This document shows, in pieces, positions 24,213-33,261 of a stretch of 64,000 nucleotides of DNA (its first letter is position 1; the number at the start of each line of letters is the position of its first letter). The DNA lies in the NCBI RefSeq assembly GCF_000013985.1, contig NC_008048.1, forward strand, positions 2,232,001 through 2,296,000, in the 5' to 3' direction. The notes beneath the pieces are model-generated. The model saw only the letters and a program-made list of their open reading frames with translations. It was not told the origin of the DNA and searched no databases. Source of the DNA: Sphingopyxis alaskensis RB2256 (GTDB taxonomy: Bacteria; Pseudomonadota; Alphaproteobacteria; Sphingomonadales; Sphingomonadaceae). The position numbers and the translations under genes are program-made.

Positions 24213-25217
24213 ATGAGCAAAATACATGAACTGATGGCCCGCGGGACCGATCTCCTCGGCAGCGATTACGCCATCCTCTGCGGCGCGATGAGCTGGGTTT
24301 CCGAACGCCATCTGGTGAGCGCGATCAGCAATGCGGGCGGCTTCGGCGTGATTGCGTGCGGCGCGATGACGCCGGACCTGCTCGACGCCGAAATCGCCGC
24401 GACCAGGGCGCTGGCGACGCGCAATTTCGGCGTCAACCTGATCACCATGCACCCGCAATTGTTCGAACTGATCGACGTGTGCGCCAAGCATGACGTCGGC
24501 CATGTCGTGCTCGCGGGCGGTCTGCCGCCGAAGGGCAGCCTCGAGGCGATCAAGGCGTCGGGCGCAAAGGTCATCTGCTTTGCCCCGACGCTCGCGCTCG
24601 CCAAAAAGCTCGTCCGCTCGGGCGTCGATGCGCTGGTGATCGAGGGCATGGAGGCCGGCGGTCACATCGGCCCGGTATCGACGAGCGTGCTGGCGCAGGA
24701 AATCCTGCCTTCACTCGCCGACGCGCTTCCGGTCTTCGTCGCCGGCGGCATCGGGCGCGGCGAGGCGATCGCCGCCTATCTGGAAATGGGCGCATCGGGG
24801 GTCCAGCTTGGCACGCGCTTTGTCTGCGCGACCGAAAGCATCGCGCATCCCAATTTCAAAAAGGCTTTCTTGCGCGCCTCGGCGCGCGACGCGGTGGCGA
24901 GCGTCCAGATCGACCCGCGCCTGCCGGTCATTCCGGTCCGCGCGCTCAAGAACGCCGGGACCGAAGCCTTTACCGCCAAACAGCGCGAAGTCGCGAACAA
25001 GCTCGACAAGGGCGAGGTCGACATGGCCGCCGCGCAGCTGGAGATCGAGCATTATTGGGCGGGCGCGCTGCGCCGCGCCGTCATCGACGGCGACGTCGAA
25101 AACGGGTCGTTAATGGCGGGGCAATCTGTCGGTATGGTATCCGAAGAAGAGAGTGCGGCGGAAATCGTCGCATCGCTGGTGCAACAGGCCGAAGCGGCCT
25201 TGCACGCCCGGGGTTGA
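24213..25217 (+). CDS. Nitronate monooxygenase / NAD(P)H-dependent flavin oxidoreductase
   Basis: A 334-residue FMN TIM-barrel protein of the NMO/2-nitropropane dioxygenase family. Recognisable parts are CGAMSWVSERHLVSAISNAGGFGVI near the start, IEGMEAGGHIGPVSTS near residue 150 and VAGGIGRGEAIAAYLEMGASGVQLGTRFV, which binds the FMN phosphate. Such enzymes oxidise nitronates or act as enoyl/quinone reductases; the substrate is not visible. A lipoprotein gene follows with a small gap. Confidence 0.88.
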   Translation: MSKIHELMARGTDLLGSDYAILCGAMSWVSERHLVSAISNAGGFGVIACGAMTPDLLDAEIAATRALATRNFGVNLITMHPQLFELIDVCAKHDVGHVVLAGGLPPKGSLEAIKASGAKVICFAPTLALAKKLVRSGVDALVIEGMEAGGHIGPVSTSVLAQEILPSLADALPVFVAGGIGRGEAIAAYLEMGASGVQLGTRFVCATESIAHPNFKKAFLRASARDAVASVQIDPRLPVIPVRALKNAGTEAFTAKQREVANKLDKGEVDMAAAQLEIEHYWAGALRRAVIDGDVENGSLMAGQSVGMVSEEESAAEIVASLVQQAEAALHARG

Positions 25218-25249
25218 TGCCGCACGATCGGGCGGTTGGGGAGTGGATC

Positions 25250-25993
25250 ATGAATTTGTCGCGTAAGATCATCGTAGCCGGCCTGCTGGCGAGCGTCGCC
25301 GCCTGTGCGCCGAAGCCCCCGCCGCCCCCGCCACCGCCGCCGCCTGCCCCGCCGGTCGTGGTCATTCCGCCGCGCCCGCTGCCGCCCGGCAATGCGTCGC
25401 TGACGCAGATCCTGCCCGGTCGCGGGATGGACGGCAAATTCGTCACCGCGAACAGCGGCGTCACGGGCGAACGCGCCTTCTGGCAGCTCAAGATCGGACT
25501 CAATGTCGCGGCGATCGGTTGTCGCGGGCTGGAGGAATCGACGCTGGTTGCCGCCTACAACGACATCATCAAGAAGCATGGCAAGACGATCCGCGACACC
25601 GAAAGAAGCGTGATCCGCAATCTTGGCAAGGAAACGAGGAGCAATGGCGTCGCTGCACGCGATCGCCTGTCGACGCAACTGTTCAACTATTTTGCCCAGC
25701 CCCCCGCACAGCGCAGCTTCTGCGCGCGCGCCAACGAAATCGCACAGCTCGTCGCGACCACGCCCAGCGCGCAGCTTGTCGAACAGGCGCCGGTGCATCT
25801 GGGGCGGCTCGACGAGCCCTTCACCGACTTTTACGAGGCCTATGCCAAATATCAGGCGGACGTGGCGGCGTGGGACGCCCGATATGCACCGCGCCCCGCG
25901 ACGATGAACACGCCCGCCCCGGCCGCCGCGGCGACGCCCGCTGGCCCCGAAGACACGGCCGCGACGCCCATCGTCCCACCGTCCGGCAGGTAG
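25250..25993 (+). CDS. Lipoprotein with polyproline linker, unknown function
   Basis: The 247-residue protein has a lipoprotein signal peptide (MNLSRKIIVAGLLASVAAC) with the lipidated cysteine at residue 19. A KP10-APP polyproline stretch follows and would act as a stiff spacer from the membrane. The body is helical with no motif I recognise, apart from scattered cysteines in GCRGLE and FCARANE. The C-terminus is Ala/Pro/Thr-rich. The ATG at 25250 is chosen because it gives a proper lipobox. A possible envelope role is inferred only from the lipobox. Confidence 0.7.
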   Translation: MNLSRKIIVAGLLASVAACAPKPPPPPPPPPPAPPVVVIPPRPLPPGNASLTQILPGRGMDGKFVTANSGVTGERAFWQLKIGLNVAAIGCRGLEESTLVAAYNDIIKKHGKTIRDTERSVIRNLGKETRSNGVAARDRLSTQLFNYFAQPPAQRSFCARANEIAQLVATTPSAQLVEQAPVHLGRLDEPFTDFYEAYAKYQADVAAWDARYAPRPATMNTPAPAAAATPAGPEDTAATPIVPPSGR

Positions 25994-26078
25994 CGCGAGG
26001 TCCAGCGGGCCAGGAATCTATGGGGCGACCGTGCGCGACCTATTGGCGCGCGCCGCAACCTTCTGATAGCAGGGAGCG

Positions 26079-28376
26079 ATGACCAACGCCCCGCCCCCGC
26101 CCTCGACGGCCGCCCAGTCGGCGCGCACCATATTGACCCGGCTGCACGAGGTCATGGCGTCGCGTGCCAATGCGCAGGGCAAGCTCAATCAGGTCGTCGG
26201 GATCATCGGCGAATGCCTCGACAGCGAAGTCTGCTCGATCTACCTGCTGCGCGACGGCGCGCTCGAACTTTATGCGACGCGCGGCCTCAAGCAGGAGGCG
26301 GTGCATGTCACACGCCTTGCGCCCGGCGAAGGGCTTGTGGGCACCATTGCCGAACATATCGAAACGCTCAATCTCGACGAAGCCGCAGCGCACCCCGACT
26401 TTTCCTATCGCCCCGAAACGGGCGAGGAATTGTTCCACAGCTTTGCCGGGGTGCCGATCATCCGTCGCGAGCGCGCCGTTGGCGTCCTTTGCGTCCAGCA
26501 CGCGGAACCGCGCCGTTATGAAGAGATCGAGATCGAGACGCTGCAAACGGTCGCGATGGTGCTGTCCGAACTGATCGCCAACGCCGACCTTGTCGATACC
26601 GCCGCACGCACCGACGCCGCGGCCGCCGACCAGTCGGCGCAGCGGCTGAACGGACAGAAGCTGGTCGACGGCATGGGCGCCGGGGTCGCGGTATTCCATC
26701 AGCCGCGCATCACCATCGAACATACGGTCGCCGACGATGTCGAGGCCGAACGCCACCGCGTCTACGCCGCCTTCGACAAGATGCGCGAACAGATCGACCG
26801 CATGGCAAGCCAGGCCGAATTCGGCGTCGGCGGCGAGCATGAAGAGGTGCTCGAAACCTACAAGATGTTCGCCTATGACGAAGGCTGGTCGCGGCGGATC
26901 AACGAAGCGATCGACAGCGGCCTGACCGCAGAGGCGGCGATCGAGCGCGTCCAGCAACGCACGCGGATGCGGATGCGCCAGATCGACGATCCGCTGCTCC
27001 GCGACCGGATGCACGACCTCGAAGATCTGTCGAACCGGCTGATCCGCATCGTGTCCGGACAGATGGGCACCGCAGCGCAAATGGGGCTCCGGCAGGATTC
27101 GATCCTGATCGCACGCAACCTCGGTCCGGCCGAACTGCTCGAATATGATCGCCGCCGCCTGAAAGGCGTCGTGCTCGAAGAAGGCTCGCTGACCGCCCAT
27201 GTCATCATCGTTGCGCGCGCGATGGGCGTCCCGGTCATCGGCCGCGTCCGCGACGTGCGCACCTCGATCCGCGAGGGCGACCTGCTGCTGCTCGATGCCA
27301 GCGCGGGCACTGTGCATGTCCGCCCGACGCCCGCGGTGCAGGAGGCTTTCAACGCCAAGCTCGCCATCTCGCAAAAGCGCCGCGCCGATCTTGCGGCGCT
27401 GCGCGACCTTCCTGCGGTCACCAGGGATGGGGTTCCGATCGAGTTGATGATCAACGCCGGCCTGCGCGAGGATGTCGCTGCGCTCGACCTCACCGGCGCG
27501 CGCGGGATCGGGCTGTTCCGCACCGAGTTCCAGTTCCTCGTCTCGGCGACGCTGCCCGCGCGCGAACGGCAGCAGCGGCTGTATCGCGACGTGCTCGATG
27601 CCGCGGGCGACCGCCCGGTCATCTTCCGCACCGTCGACATCGGCGGCGACAAGGCGCTGCCCTATATGAATGTTGGCGAAGGCGCGCAGGAGGAAAACCC
27701 GGCGATGGGCTGGCGCGCGCTCCGTCTCGCGCTCGACCGCGAAGGTCTTTTGAAGGTGCAGGCGCGCGCGCTGATGGAAGCCGCGGCCGGGCGTACGCTC
27801 AACGTCATGTTCCCGATGGTGTCGGAACCATGGGAATATGAGGCGGCGCGCGCCTTGTTCGTCGGCCAGCGTGCCTGGCTCGCCAGCCACAACAAGAAGC
27901 TGCCGGTGGCGATCCGCTATGGCGCGATGCTCGAGGTGCCCGGGCTGGTCGAAACGCTCGACCTGATGCTGCCGCACCTCGACTTCCTGTCGATCGGCAC
28001 CAACGACCTCACCCAGTTCCTCTTCGCCGCCGACCGGGCGCACCCGCGGCTCGCCGAACGCTACGACTGGCTGTCGCCGACGGTGATGCGCTATCTGGCG
28101 CGCGTGGTGAAGATCGTGTCGGGATCGAAGGTCGCGCTCGGCGTGTGCGGCGAAATGGGGGGACGCCCCCTGGAAGCCATGGCGCTGCTCGGTCTCGGCA
28201 TCGAACGCCTGTCGATCACCCCCGCGGGCGTCGGCCCGGTCAAGGCGATGATCCGCTCGCTCGACCTCGGCGCGCTGCGCGCCGACATGCCCGCGATGCT
28301 GGCGCAGCCGGCGCCGGACCCGCGCGGGCAGTATGAGCAATGGGCGCTCGCCCATCAGGTCGACCTGGGCACGTAA
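26079..28376 (+). CDS. ptsP: Phosphoenolpyruvate-protein phosphotransferase PtsP (EI-Ntr)
   Basis: PtsP autophosphorylates from PEP and starts the nitrogen phosphotransfer chain (PtsP-NPr-EIIA-Ntr). The 765-residue protein has an N-terminal GAF domain (about 20-165, a ligand sensor often for glutamine), then enzyme I: the phospho-histidine segment EGSLTAHVIIVARAMGVPV near residue 370, the PEP-binding arginine in GIGLFRTEFQF, SIGTNDLTQFLFAADR and the catalytic cysteine in GVCGEMGGRP. All key residues are present. npr and ptsN are not in the window. It converges on the envelope cassette. Confidence 0.96.
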   Translation: MTNAPPPPSTAAQSARTILTRLHEVMASRANAQGKLNQVVGIIGECLDSEVCSIYLLRDGALELYATRGLKQEAVHVTRLAPGEGLVGTIAEHIETLNLDEAAAHPDFSYRPETGEELFHSFAGVPIIRRERAVGVLCVQHAEPRRYEEIEIETLQTVAMVLSELIANADLVDTAARTDAAAADQSAQRLNGQKLVDGMGAGVAVFHQPRITIEHTVADDVEAERHRVYAAFDKMREQIDRMASQAEFGVGGEHEEVLETYKMFAYDEGWSRRINEAIDSGLTAEAAIERVQQRTRMRMRQIDDPLLRDRMHDLEDLSNRLIRIVSGQMGTAAQMGLRQDSILIARNLGPAELLEYDRRRLKGVVLEEGSLTAHVIIVARAMGVPVIGRVRDVRTSIREGDLLLLDASAGTVHVRPTPAVQEAFNAKLAISQKRRADLAALRDLPAVTRDGVPIELMINAGLREDVAALDLTGARGIGLFRTEFQFLVSATLPARERQQRLYRDVLDAAGDRPVIFRTVDIGGDKALPYMNVGEGAQEENPAMGWRALRLALDREGLLKVQARALMEAAAGRTLNVMFPMVSEPWEYEAARALFVGQRAWLASHNKKLPVAIRYGAMLEVPGLVETLDLMLPHLDFLSIGTNDLTQFLFAADRAHPRLAERYDWLSPTVMRYLARVVKIVSGSKVALGVCGEMGGRPLEAMALLGLGIERLSITPAGVGPVKAMIRSLDLGALRADMPAMLAQPAPDPRGQYEQWALAHQVDLGT

Positions 28377-28411
28377 ATGCGCCACAGTCGGCCATAGTTG
28401 GGCTATTCCAG

Positions 28412-29376
28412 TCAGGTCGTCGCTGGCACGGTCGTGATCGCCGGGACCGCCTGCCCGTCGTTCGCGGTGCGAACGAAACGCTCTGCCAGCCAGACGCATC
28501 CCCAGGCGAGTGCGATTCCGACCGGAATGTCGATGGCATAATGCCAACGACTGGCAATCGACGTGACGAGGATGAAGAACAGGAGGATCGAATAGAGCGG
28601 CAACAGGATCCGGCCGTGTTTCCACGCAAAGAGCCAGAAAAGAAATGCTCCCGCCGCGTGCAGCGACGGCATCGCCGCCAGTCCGACGGTAAAGTGGGTG
28701 CTGCCGTGTTGCGCGATCCACGCCGACCCTTGCGACACCGACTGACGATAGAATTCGAGCATGCTGAGCTGACCCGGCGTAATCGTGGGATCGATCCCCG
28801 CTTCATAGATGAACGGGCCTATCGCCGGTGCAACCAGATAGGACAGCGCACCAAGCGATTGCATGAGCAGAACCGCCACGACCAGCGTCCTGAAATGTGT
28901 CGGCGTCCTGATCGCGTGATAAAGGAAACTGGTATAAAACAGGCCAATGAACGACAGCATGTAGAAGTTGGATTCAAAGCGGATGAATCCGAACAGATTC
29001 TCGCGCATATGGATGCACGCGTCGATCAACGGACGGACCATCTGGTCCGTCTTCCAGTAGAAATCATCGTACATCACTGGATTGATGTGCGGTATCCAAA
29101 GCTTGATGTTGAAGTGCGCAATCAGGACCATGACATAGCAGGGCAGAGCGACCAAAAAGCTGGTTGAAACCTCGCGCTTGCCTGCCGCAAATGTTGCAAG
29201 ACCGAGTAGCGCCACGCCGATCAGCGGATAGATATAGTGCACCCCGACAAAGGCGGCACGATTACCCGACGGCAGGACGATGGGGAGGTCCAATGCGATC
29301 AAAAAAGCCACATCACCGCGAGCGCGGCGCCGGTGACGAGAATTTCGGGCGGAATGGCACGTAGGCTGGATCGCAT
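28412..29376 (-). pseudogene. PAP2 (inositolphosphotransferase-type) membrane protein, frameshifted in a T6 run
   Basis: The downstream frame encodes a polytopic PAP2-superfamily protein. The C-terminal catalytic motifs are intact: PSLHA (about 28656-28672) and SRWHYAID (28528-28554), as in the PAP2_3/Aur1-like group that moves phospho-head groups between lipids. The natural start is the ATG at 29376, with GGGTGA upstream, giving MRSSLRAIPPEILVTGAALA...; that frame hits a TGA right after CTTTTTT (29306-29301). One extra T would restore a continuous 321-residue protein. It could be inactive, a sequencing error, or slippage; alternatively translation restarts at the GTG just before the run. It is the last gene of the cassette. 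Confidence 0.72.
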
Positions 29377-29398
29377 GAATCACCCATAAGCAGAAAGC

Positions 29399-29417
29399 CG
29401 GTTCCGCGACGGAACCG
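29399..29417 (-). terminator. Hairpin between sulfatase and PAP2 genes
   Basis: CGGTTCCG and CGGAACCG form an 8-bp perfect stem with a 3-base loop, followed on the minus strand by GCTTTCTGCTT. It may partly end transcription after the sulfatase-like gene. Confidence 0.4.
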
Positions 29418-29504
29418 CCGTTCCCGATCCGTCCGCTTCGCCGACGTGCCACAACAAGGTTAATGAAGGGATAAATCCGCCCACCCCAACCGGGGCGCGG
29501 GGTG

Positions 29505-31064
29505 CTATCTGGCCAGAAGCCTATCGCCGACCTCTTCAAATTCGTACAATGCGCGATCCCCTTTGAACATATAATAGCGGGACGCGGGCAGCGGCCGCGA
29601 CGATCCGAAATGATCGCGCAGGACGGCCGGGTAAATCTGGACCGGCGATTCGGGCATTGTCGCAGGCGCTTTCCCGGAAGGATCGCGAACGGCAAGCAGT
29701 ATCCCCATTTTCTCGCTCAACTGGCTGCCGGACAATTTGGTCCAGGGCACGGGGACCGGATCGGTTCCAAGGCCGTGTTCGTTGCCGACATAGGGGGTCG
29801 GCCAAGGCCCTTCGTCGCTGTGGATGACGATGACCGCCGGCCGCGATCCCGCCAGAATCCGGTCGACGAGCTTCAAGACTTCGCGGTTGGTGAAACGGAC
29901 CTGGTCGACATAATTTTCCGATCGCGTCCGCCGGCGCGCGGTTTCCAGATCGCGACAACTTCCGTCGGCATTCAGCACGAACGGCGGATGCGGAACCAAA
30001 AAATGGGCGAAGACATGTTTTGGCGATCCGTCGCGGGCGATCTCGCCCAACCGGCGAAATTTCTCGTTTGCGCGGTAACATTGATCGCCGCGACCATCGA
30101 AATAAGGCAGGCCCAGATCGCCGAGCCAGAACCCGACCGCCGACTGGTCGATAGCGAGACGGGCAAGTTGGGGCACCGCCCGGATCGTGACGGACTCCTG
30201 CGCCGCGGAACTGAAGCGTGTGGGTTCCCACCAGCTTCCCGCAAAAATGGTCTTGTAGCCGAACGCATTGAACTGGCGGATAGCCGACCCGTTGCGCGCG
30301 GCCCGATAGATGGGAACCCAGTCGCCCTGATCGCCGCCGGACATCTTGCGCGCCATCGGATCAAGGAGCGTGCCGTTCATCGTCGATGCAATCGAATGGC
30401 TGGTCCGCTGATAATTTGCATAAGCCCGATCGGGAACGACAAATCCGCGCTGTCGAAGCGCATCGATGAACGGCTGGTTATCGAACCCGTAATGCGCCTT
30501 GAACGTGTCGTTCGCGGCATAGCGATCGAAAAGAATGTGCCAGACGTCGGGACCGTCAGGCATCGCTTTGCCGTCGAGTTCGCTTAAGCTTCGCTGCGCC
30601 GGTGCGCGCGCGGATTCAAGCCGAAACTGCTGCACGGCCAGCGGCACGGCATTGACGACAACCAACAGGGCGGCAAGAAGGTTAAGGCGACCGGCAACGT
30701 CCCTGAGCCTGGTCCCGTCCGACGGGAACGTCCGGTAAAGCGCGACAAGCGCGGCAATCGCCGCGAGGTGCAGGGCGGCGGCCATCGGAAACGGCAGCGG
30801 CAGCAGCGCCAGCAACCTTGGAACATAGAAAAAATAGACTGCCGTTATGCCGCAAGCCATACCGGCACGTGCCCAGTCGCCGCAAATCGCCCGGAAAAAT
30901 GCAGTGACGATTGCGGCGATGACAATAGCGCCGACCATCGTGGGCCAGACGCTTTCAAACCCCAAACGGAGCTGGTTGCCGCTCCAGAAAGTCATGATCG
31001 CGATCAGTGTGATACATATCCCGGCGACCGGGTATCGGCCGACGCTGGCGGTCAAAGCGCCCAT
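29505..31064 (-). CDS. Integral membrane sulfatase-like (alkaline phosphatase superfamily) protein
   Basis: A 519-residue protein with four or five N-terminal membrane segments (about residues 10-150) and a large soluble domain from about residue 170 that begins DVWHILFDRYAANDTF and includes the NYQRTSHSIASTMNGT nucleophile region and a late VIHSDEGPW segment. This is the layout of membrane-bound sulfatase/phosphoethanolamine-transferase-like enzymes. The classical C/S-x-P-x-R sulfatase motif is not evident, so transfer or hydrolysis of a phospho-group is equally likely. It starts four bases after the methyltransferase stop, so the two are in one operon. Confidence 0.75.
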   Translation of the reverse strand: MGALTASVGRYPVAGICITLIAIMTFWSGNQLRLGFESVWPTMVGAIVIAAIVTAFFRAICGDWARAGMACGITAVYFFYVPRLLALLPLPFPMAAALHLAAIAALVALYRTFPSDGTRLRDVAGRLNLLAALLVVVNAVPLAVQQFRLESARAPAQRSLSELDGKAMPDGPDVWHILFDRYAANDTFKAHYGFDNQPFIDALRQRGFVVPDRAYANYQRTSHSIASTMNGTLLDPMARKMSGGDQGDWVPIYRAARNGSAIRQFNAFGYKTIFAGSWWEPTRFSSAAQESVTIRAVPQLARLAIDQSAVGFWLGDLGLPYFDGRGDQCYRANEKFRRLGEIARDGSPKHVFAHFLVPHPPFVLNADGSCRDLETARRRTRSENYVDQVRFTNREVLKLVDRILAGSRPAVIVIHSDEGPWPTPYVGNEHGLGTDPVPVPWTKLSGSQLSEKMGILLAVRDPSGKAPATMPESPVQIYPAVLRDHFGSSRPLPASRYYMFKGDRALYEFEEVGDRLLAR

Positions 31065-31067
31065 CGC

Positions 31068-32453
31068 CTAACCGCGCCGGTCGTAAGTAACGATCAGGCG
31101 CCCGCCATCGCCGATGCGATCCTGGCGGACAATCCGTCCGCGCGCTTGTACCTGCCGGAGAAAGGCCTCTTCGGTATAGTCCGGAAAAATGTCGGGGCGG
31201 TGCCGCAACAGTTGCACCACCATGGGGTCGGACTTCGACGGAAATTCGATGACACCGACCGATGCCAGCCCCATCAACCAGTCGACAGCCATATCAAGCG
31301 GAATATTTTTTGCGATCGCCAGATGATGGATTACGGCCAGCGCCAGCATCATGTCGGCGTCGGACCGGTCCTGCATGCTTTTCCGTTCGGCCGCCGCCCA
31401 GCCTTGAGCCGGGCTGGGGTTGGTGGCGTCGAGCCACAAGGGCAGAACGGGCGCACCCGATCGATCGAAGCGAGCAAAGGCACGTTCAAGCGCGCCAAAG
31501 TCGAAGTCGAATCCCACGACAGATCGCGCTCCTGCGTTGATCGACGTCTGACTGAAATCCCCGCTGTTGCAACCGATGTCGAACAGCATGCCCGGCGCAG
31601 CCTTGCCGACCGCGTCCGCGACGAATTGATGCTTCGCGCTGCGGCGGGCTTCGTCATAGCTGTTGTTGGATGCGTAATCGTCCCAGACGGTCTTCTCCGC
31701 TGGCAGCGCAAGACTGGCGATATAGTCGCGAAGGCTTGCCAGCATCGCGATCAACCGCCGCTCGGGCAGATGTGCGACATGACGGGCCTTCGTTTCCAGC
31801 CCTTCGGCGACGCGGCGACGCGCGAAGGCGGCGGGGCCGACAATATGCGCCATCACGGTGAATGAAAGTCGGTCCCGAAACCCCAGGAGCTTTGCGAGCT
31901 GTTCAGGTTCGATGCCTTCCAGCGACCCGCGATACCAGGCGTTGGGGGCGATACCCTTTTTCGCCCACAGGTAGAGCGGATTGAGGAACTGCATCCCGAA
32001 TTGCCGCTGTCCGGCCCATGCCGTTCCCTCCTCATAGGGAATGATCGAGAGATGGTCGATGAAGACCGGCCTGGTGCCGCGAAACTGGATATTATAGGCC
32101 GTGGCATCGGACAACGTGAAGCCGCGTCCGAGCAACGCAATATGGAAATCCAGATGGTGGAGCGCCGCAGCTTTCAGCGCCGCAAAGCACCACTCATAGG
32201 GGTAGGATACGAAGTCCAGAACGGGATGTTCGAGCCAGTGGACCGCACCGGGTGCCAATTCGGCGAGGTCGTCATCGATCACCATATTTGCCGGAAGCAG
32301 CCAGCCATCGCCGATCATCTCATCAAGAACACCACTGTCCTTGGCGGCGCCGAATTGCGATGCCCCCGCCGGGAAGATTGCGCGCAGGACACGACCCTCG
32401 TGGCGAAGCACGCGGCCCGAAGGGTCGCGGAATGATCCGGGGTCGAATTGCAT
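31068..32453 (-). CDS. NoeA-like SAM-dependent methyltransferase with kinase-like N-terminal part
   Basis: The 461-residue protein has two parts. The N-terminal half (1-250) resembles the family of nodulation protein NoeA and includes GFTLSDATAYNIQF, a segment with the D-x4-N spacing of a protein-kinase-like catalytic loop. The C-terminal half has a class I methyltransferase fold with the SAM motif LFDIGCNSGDFS near residue 300, then VVGFDFDFGALERAF. The substrate is unknown; in rhizobia NoeA affects host-specific surface signals. It sits between a small exported membrane protein and the sulfatase-like gene in a tight minus-strand operon. Confidence 0.75.
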   Translation of the reverse strand: MQFDPGSFRDPSGRVLRHEGRVLRAIFPAGASQFGAAKDSGVLDEMIGDGWLLPANMVIDDDLAELAPGAVHWLEHPVLDFVSYPYEWCFAALKAAALHHLDFHIALLGRGFTLSDATAYNIQFRGTRPVFIDHLSIIPYEEGTAWAGQRQFGMQFLNPLYLWAKKGIAPNAWYRGSLEGIEPEQLAKLLGFRDRLSFTVMAHIVGPAAFARRRVAEGLETKARHVAHLPERRLIAMLASLRDYIASLALPAEKTVWDDYASNNSYDEARRSAKHQFVADAVGKAAPGMLFDIGCNSGDFSQTSINAGARSVVGFDFDFGALERAFARFDRSGAPVLPLWLDATNPSPAQGWAAAERKSMQDRSDADMMLALAVIHHLAIAKNIPLDMAVDWLMGLASVGVIEFPSKSDPMVVQLLRHRPDIFPDYTEEAFLRQVQARGRIVRQDRIGDGGRLIVTYDRRG

Positions 32454-32458
32454 GGAGG

Positions 32459-32668
32459 TCAGTCCTGCTGGCGCTTGAAGATGCTTTTCAGCTTTGACCA
32501 GTAGATTTTGCCGAACAGCAAGACGCTGGCGATCGCGCCCGTTACTGCCTGCAGGGCCATGCTGACCGTCGCACCGTCGAGATAGGCATAGGCCGGCGTG
32601 GTTGTCGCAAGGCTGAATCCGGCAAATGCGAAAGCAGCGAACAGCATGTCAGTCAGAGATTTTTTCAA
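32459..32668 (-). CDS. Small exported membrane protein (YLD-motif), unknown function
   Basis: A 69-residue protein with a signal peptide (MKKSLTDMLFAAFAFAGFSL...AYA), then YLDGATVSMALQAVTGAIAS, a hydrophobic helix to about residue 55, and a basic tail (KLKSIFKRQQD). From memory, similar small 'YLDPGTGS' proteins accompany NoeA-like methyltransferases and membrane phosphatase/sulfatase genes in other alphaproteobacteria. It is the first gene of this cassette, five bases from the methyltransferase, and is perhaps an anchor or assembly partner. Confidence 0.7.
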   Translation of the reverse strand: MKKSLTDMLFAAFAFAGFSLATTTPAYAYLDGATVSMALQAVTGAIASVLLFGKIYWSKLKSIFKRQQD

Positions 32669-32844
32669 CGCGGCCCCCTCAGTTGATGCCCCGCATTAGT
32701 GACCAGGCAAAGTGAATTTCTGGTTAATAAGCGGATTCCTGCGCTCGCTGCCAGCAATTGCCGCATGGCTTCTGAAAAAGGATTCAAATTGCCCACCGGC
32801 TGATGTTTATGATATGTTCTTTCTTCAATCCTGAGGAGAGAACG

Positions 32845-33261
32845 ATGAACGAGACGTCCCCCCGCGCCAGCGGCCAATGCCATTGCGGCGCAATCCGGTA
32901 TTCGATGAGCACGGCGGTGCAGCATCATGCCCTGTGTCATTGCAGCGATTGTCGTCGCCACGCGGGTGCGCCGATGGTCGGGTGGGGGCTGGTCGGCATC
33001 GACGAGATCGAGATCAGCGGGACGCCGGAAATCTATGCTTCGTCCGAACATGGCCGCCGCCATTTCTGCGGGAATTGCGGCACCGGCCTCTTTTATACCA
33101 ACGATCAGATTTTCCCCGGTCAGATCGATGTGCAGACCGCGACGCTCGACGATCCCGACCTGATCCCGGTGCAGGCGCAGATCCAGACAGCCGAGCGCAT
33201 CGGCTGGATGGAAAGGCTGGTCGACCTGCCCGCGTTCGAGCGTTACCCGCCCTTTGAATAG
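32845..33261 (+). CDS. GFA family protein (glutathione-dependent formaldehyde-activating enzyme-like)
   Basis: A 138-residue zinc-binding protein. It has the GFA cysteine pattern: GQCHCGAI (structural zinc), CHCSDCRRHAGAP (catalytic zinc) and FCGNCGTGLFY. The fold binds a small thiol adduct; many family members are not true formaldehyde enzymes, so the substrate is left open. The ATG at 32845 follows a strong GAGGAG site. Its 3' end overlaps that of the serine hydrolase gene on the other strand by 19 bases. Confidence 0.88.
   Translation: MNETSPRASGQCHCGAIRYSMSTAVQHHALCHCSDCRRHAGAPMVGWGLVGIDEIEISGTPEIYASSEHGRRHFCGNCGTGLFYTNDQIFPGQIDVQTATLDDPDLIPVQAQIQTAERIGWMERLVDLPAFERYPPFE

Noticed and set aside
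26040..28721. An 893-residue open frame antisense to ptsP
   Set aside because: It is a shadow of the high-GC codon pattern of ptsP; the translation is Arg/His/Gln-rich with no domain.
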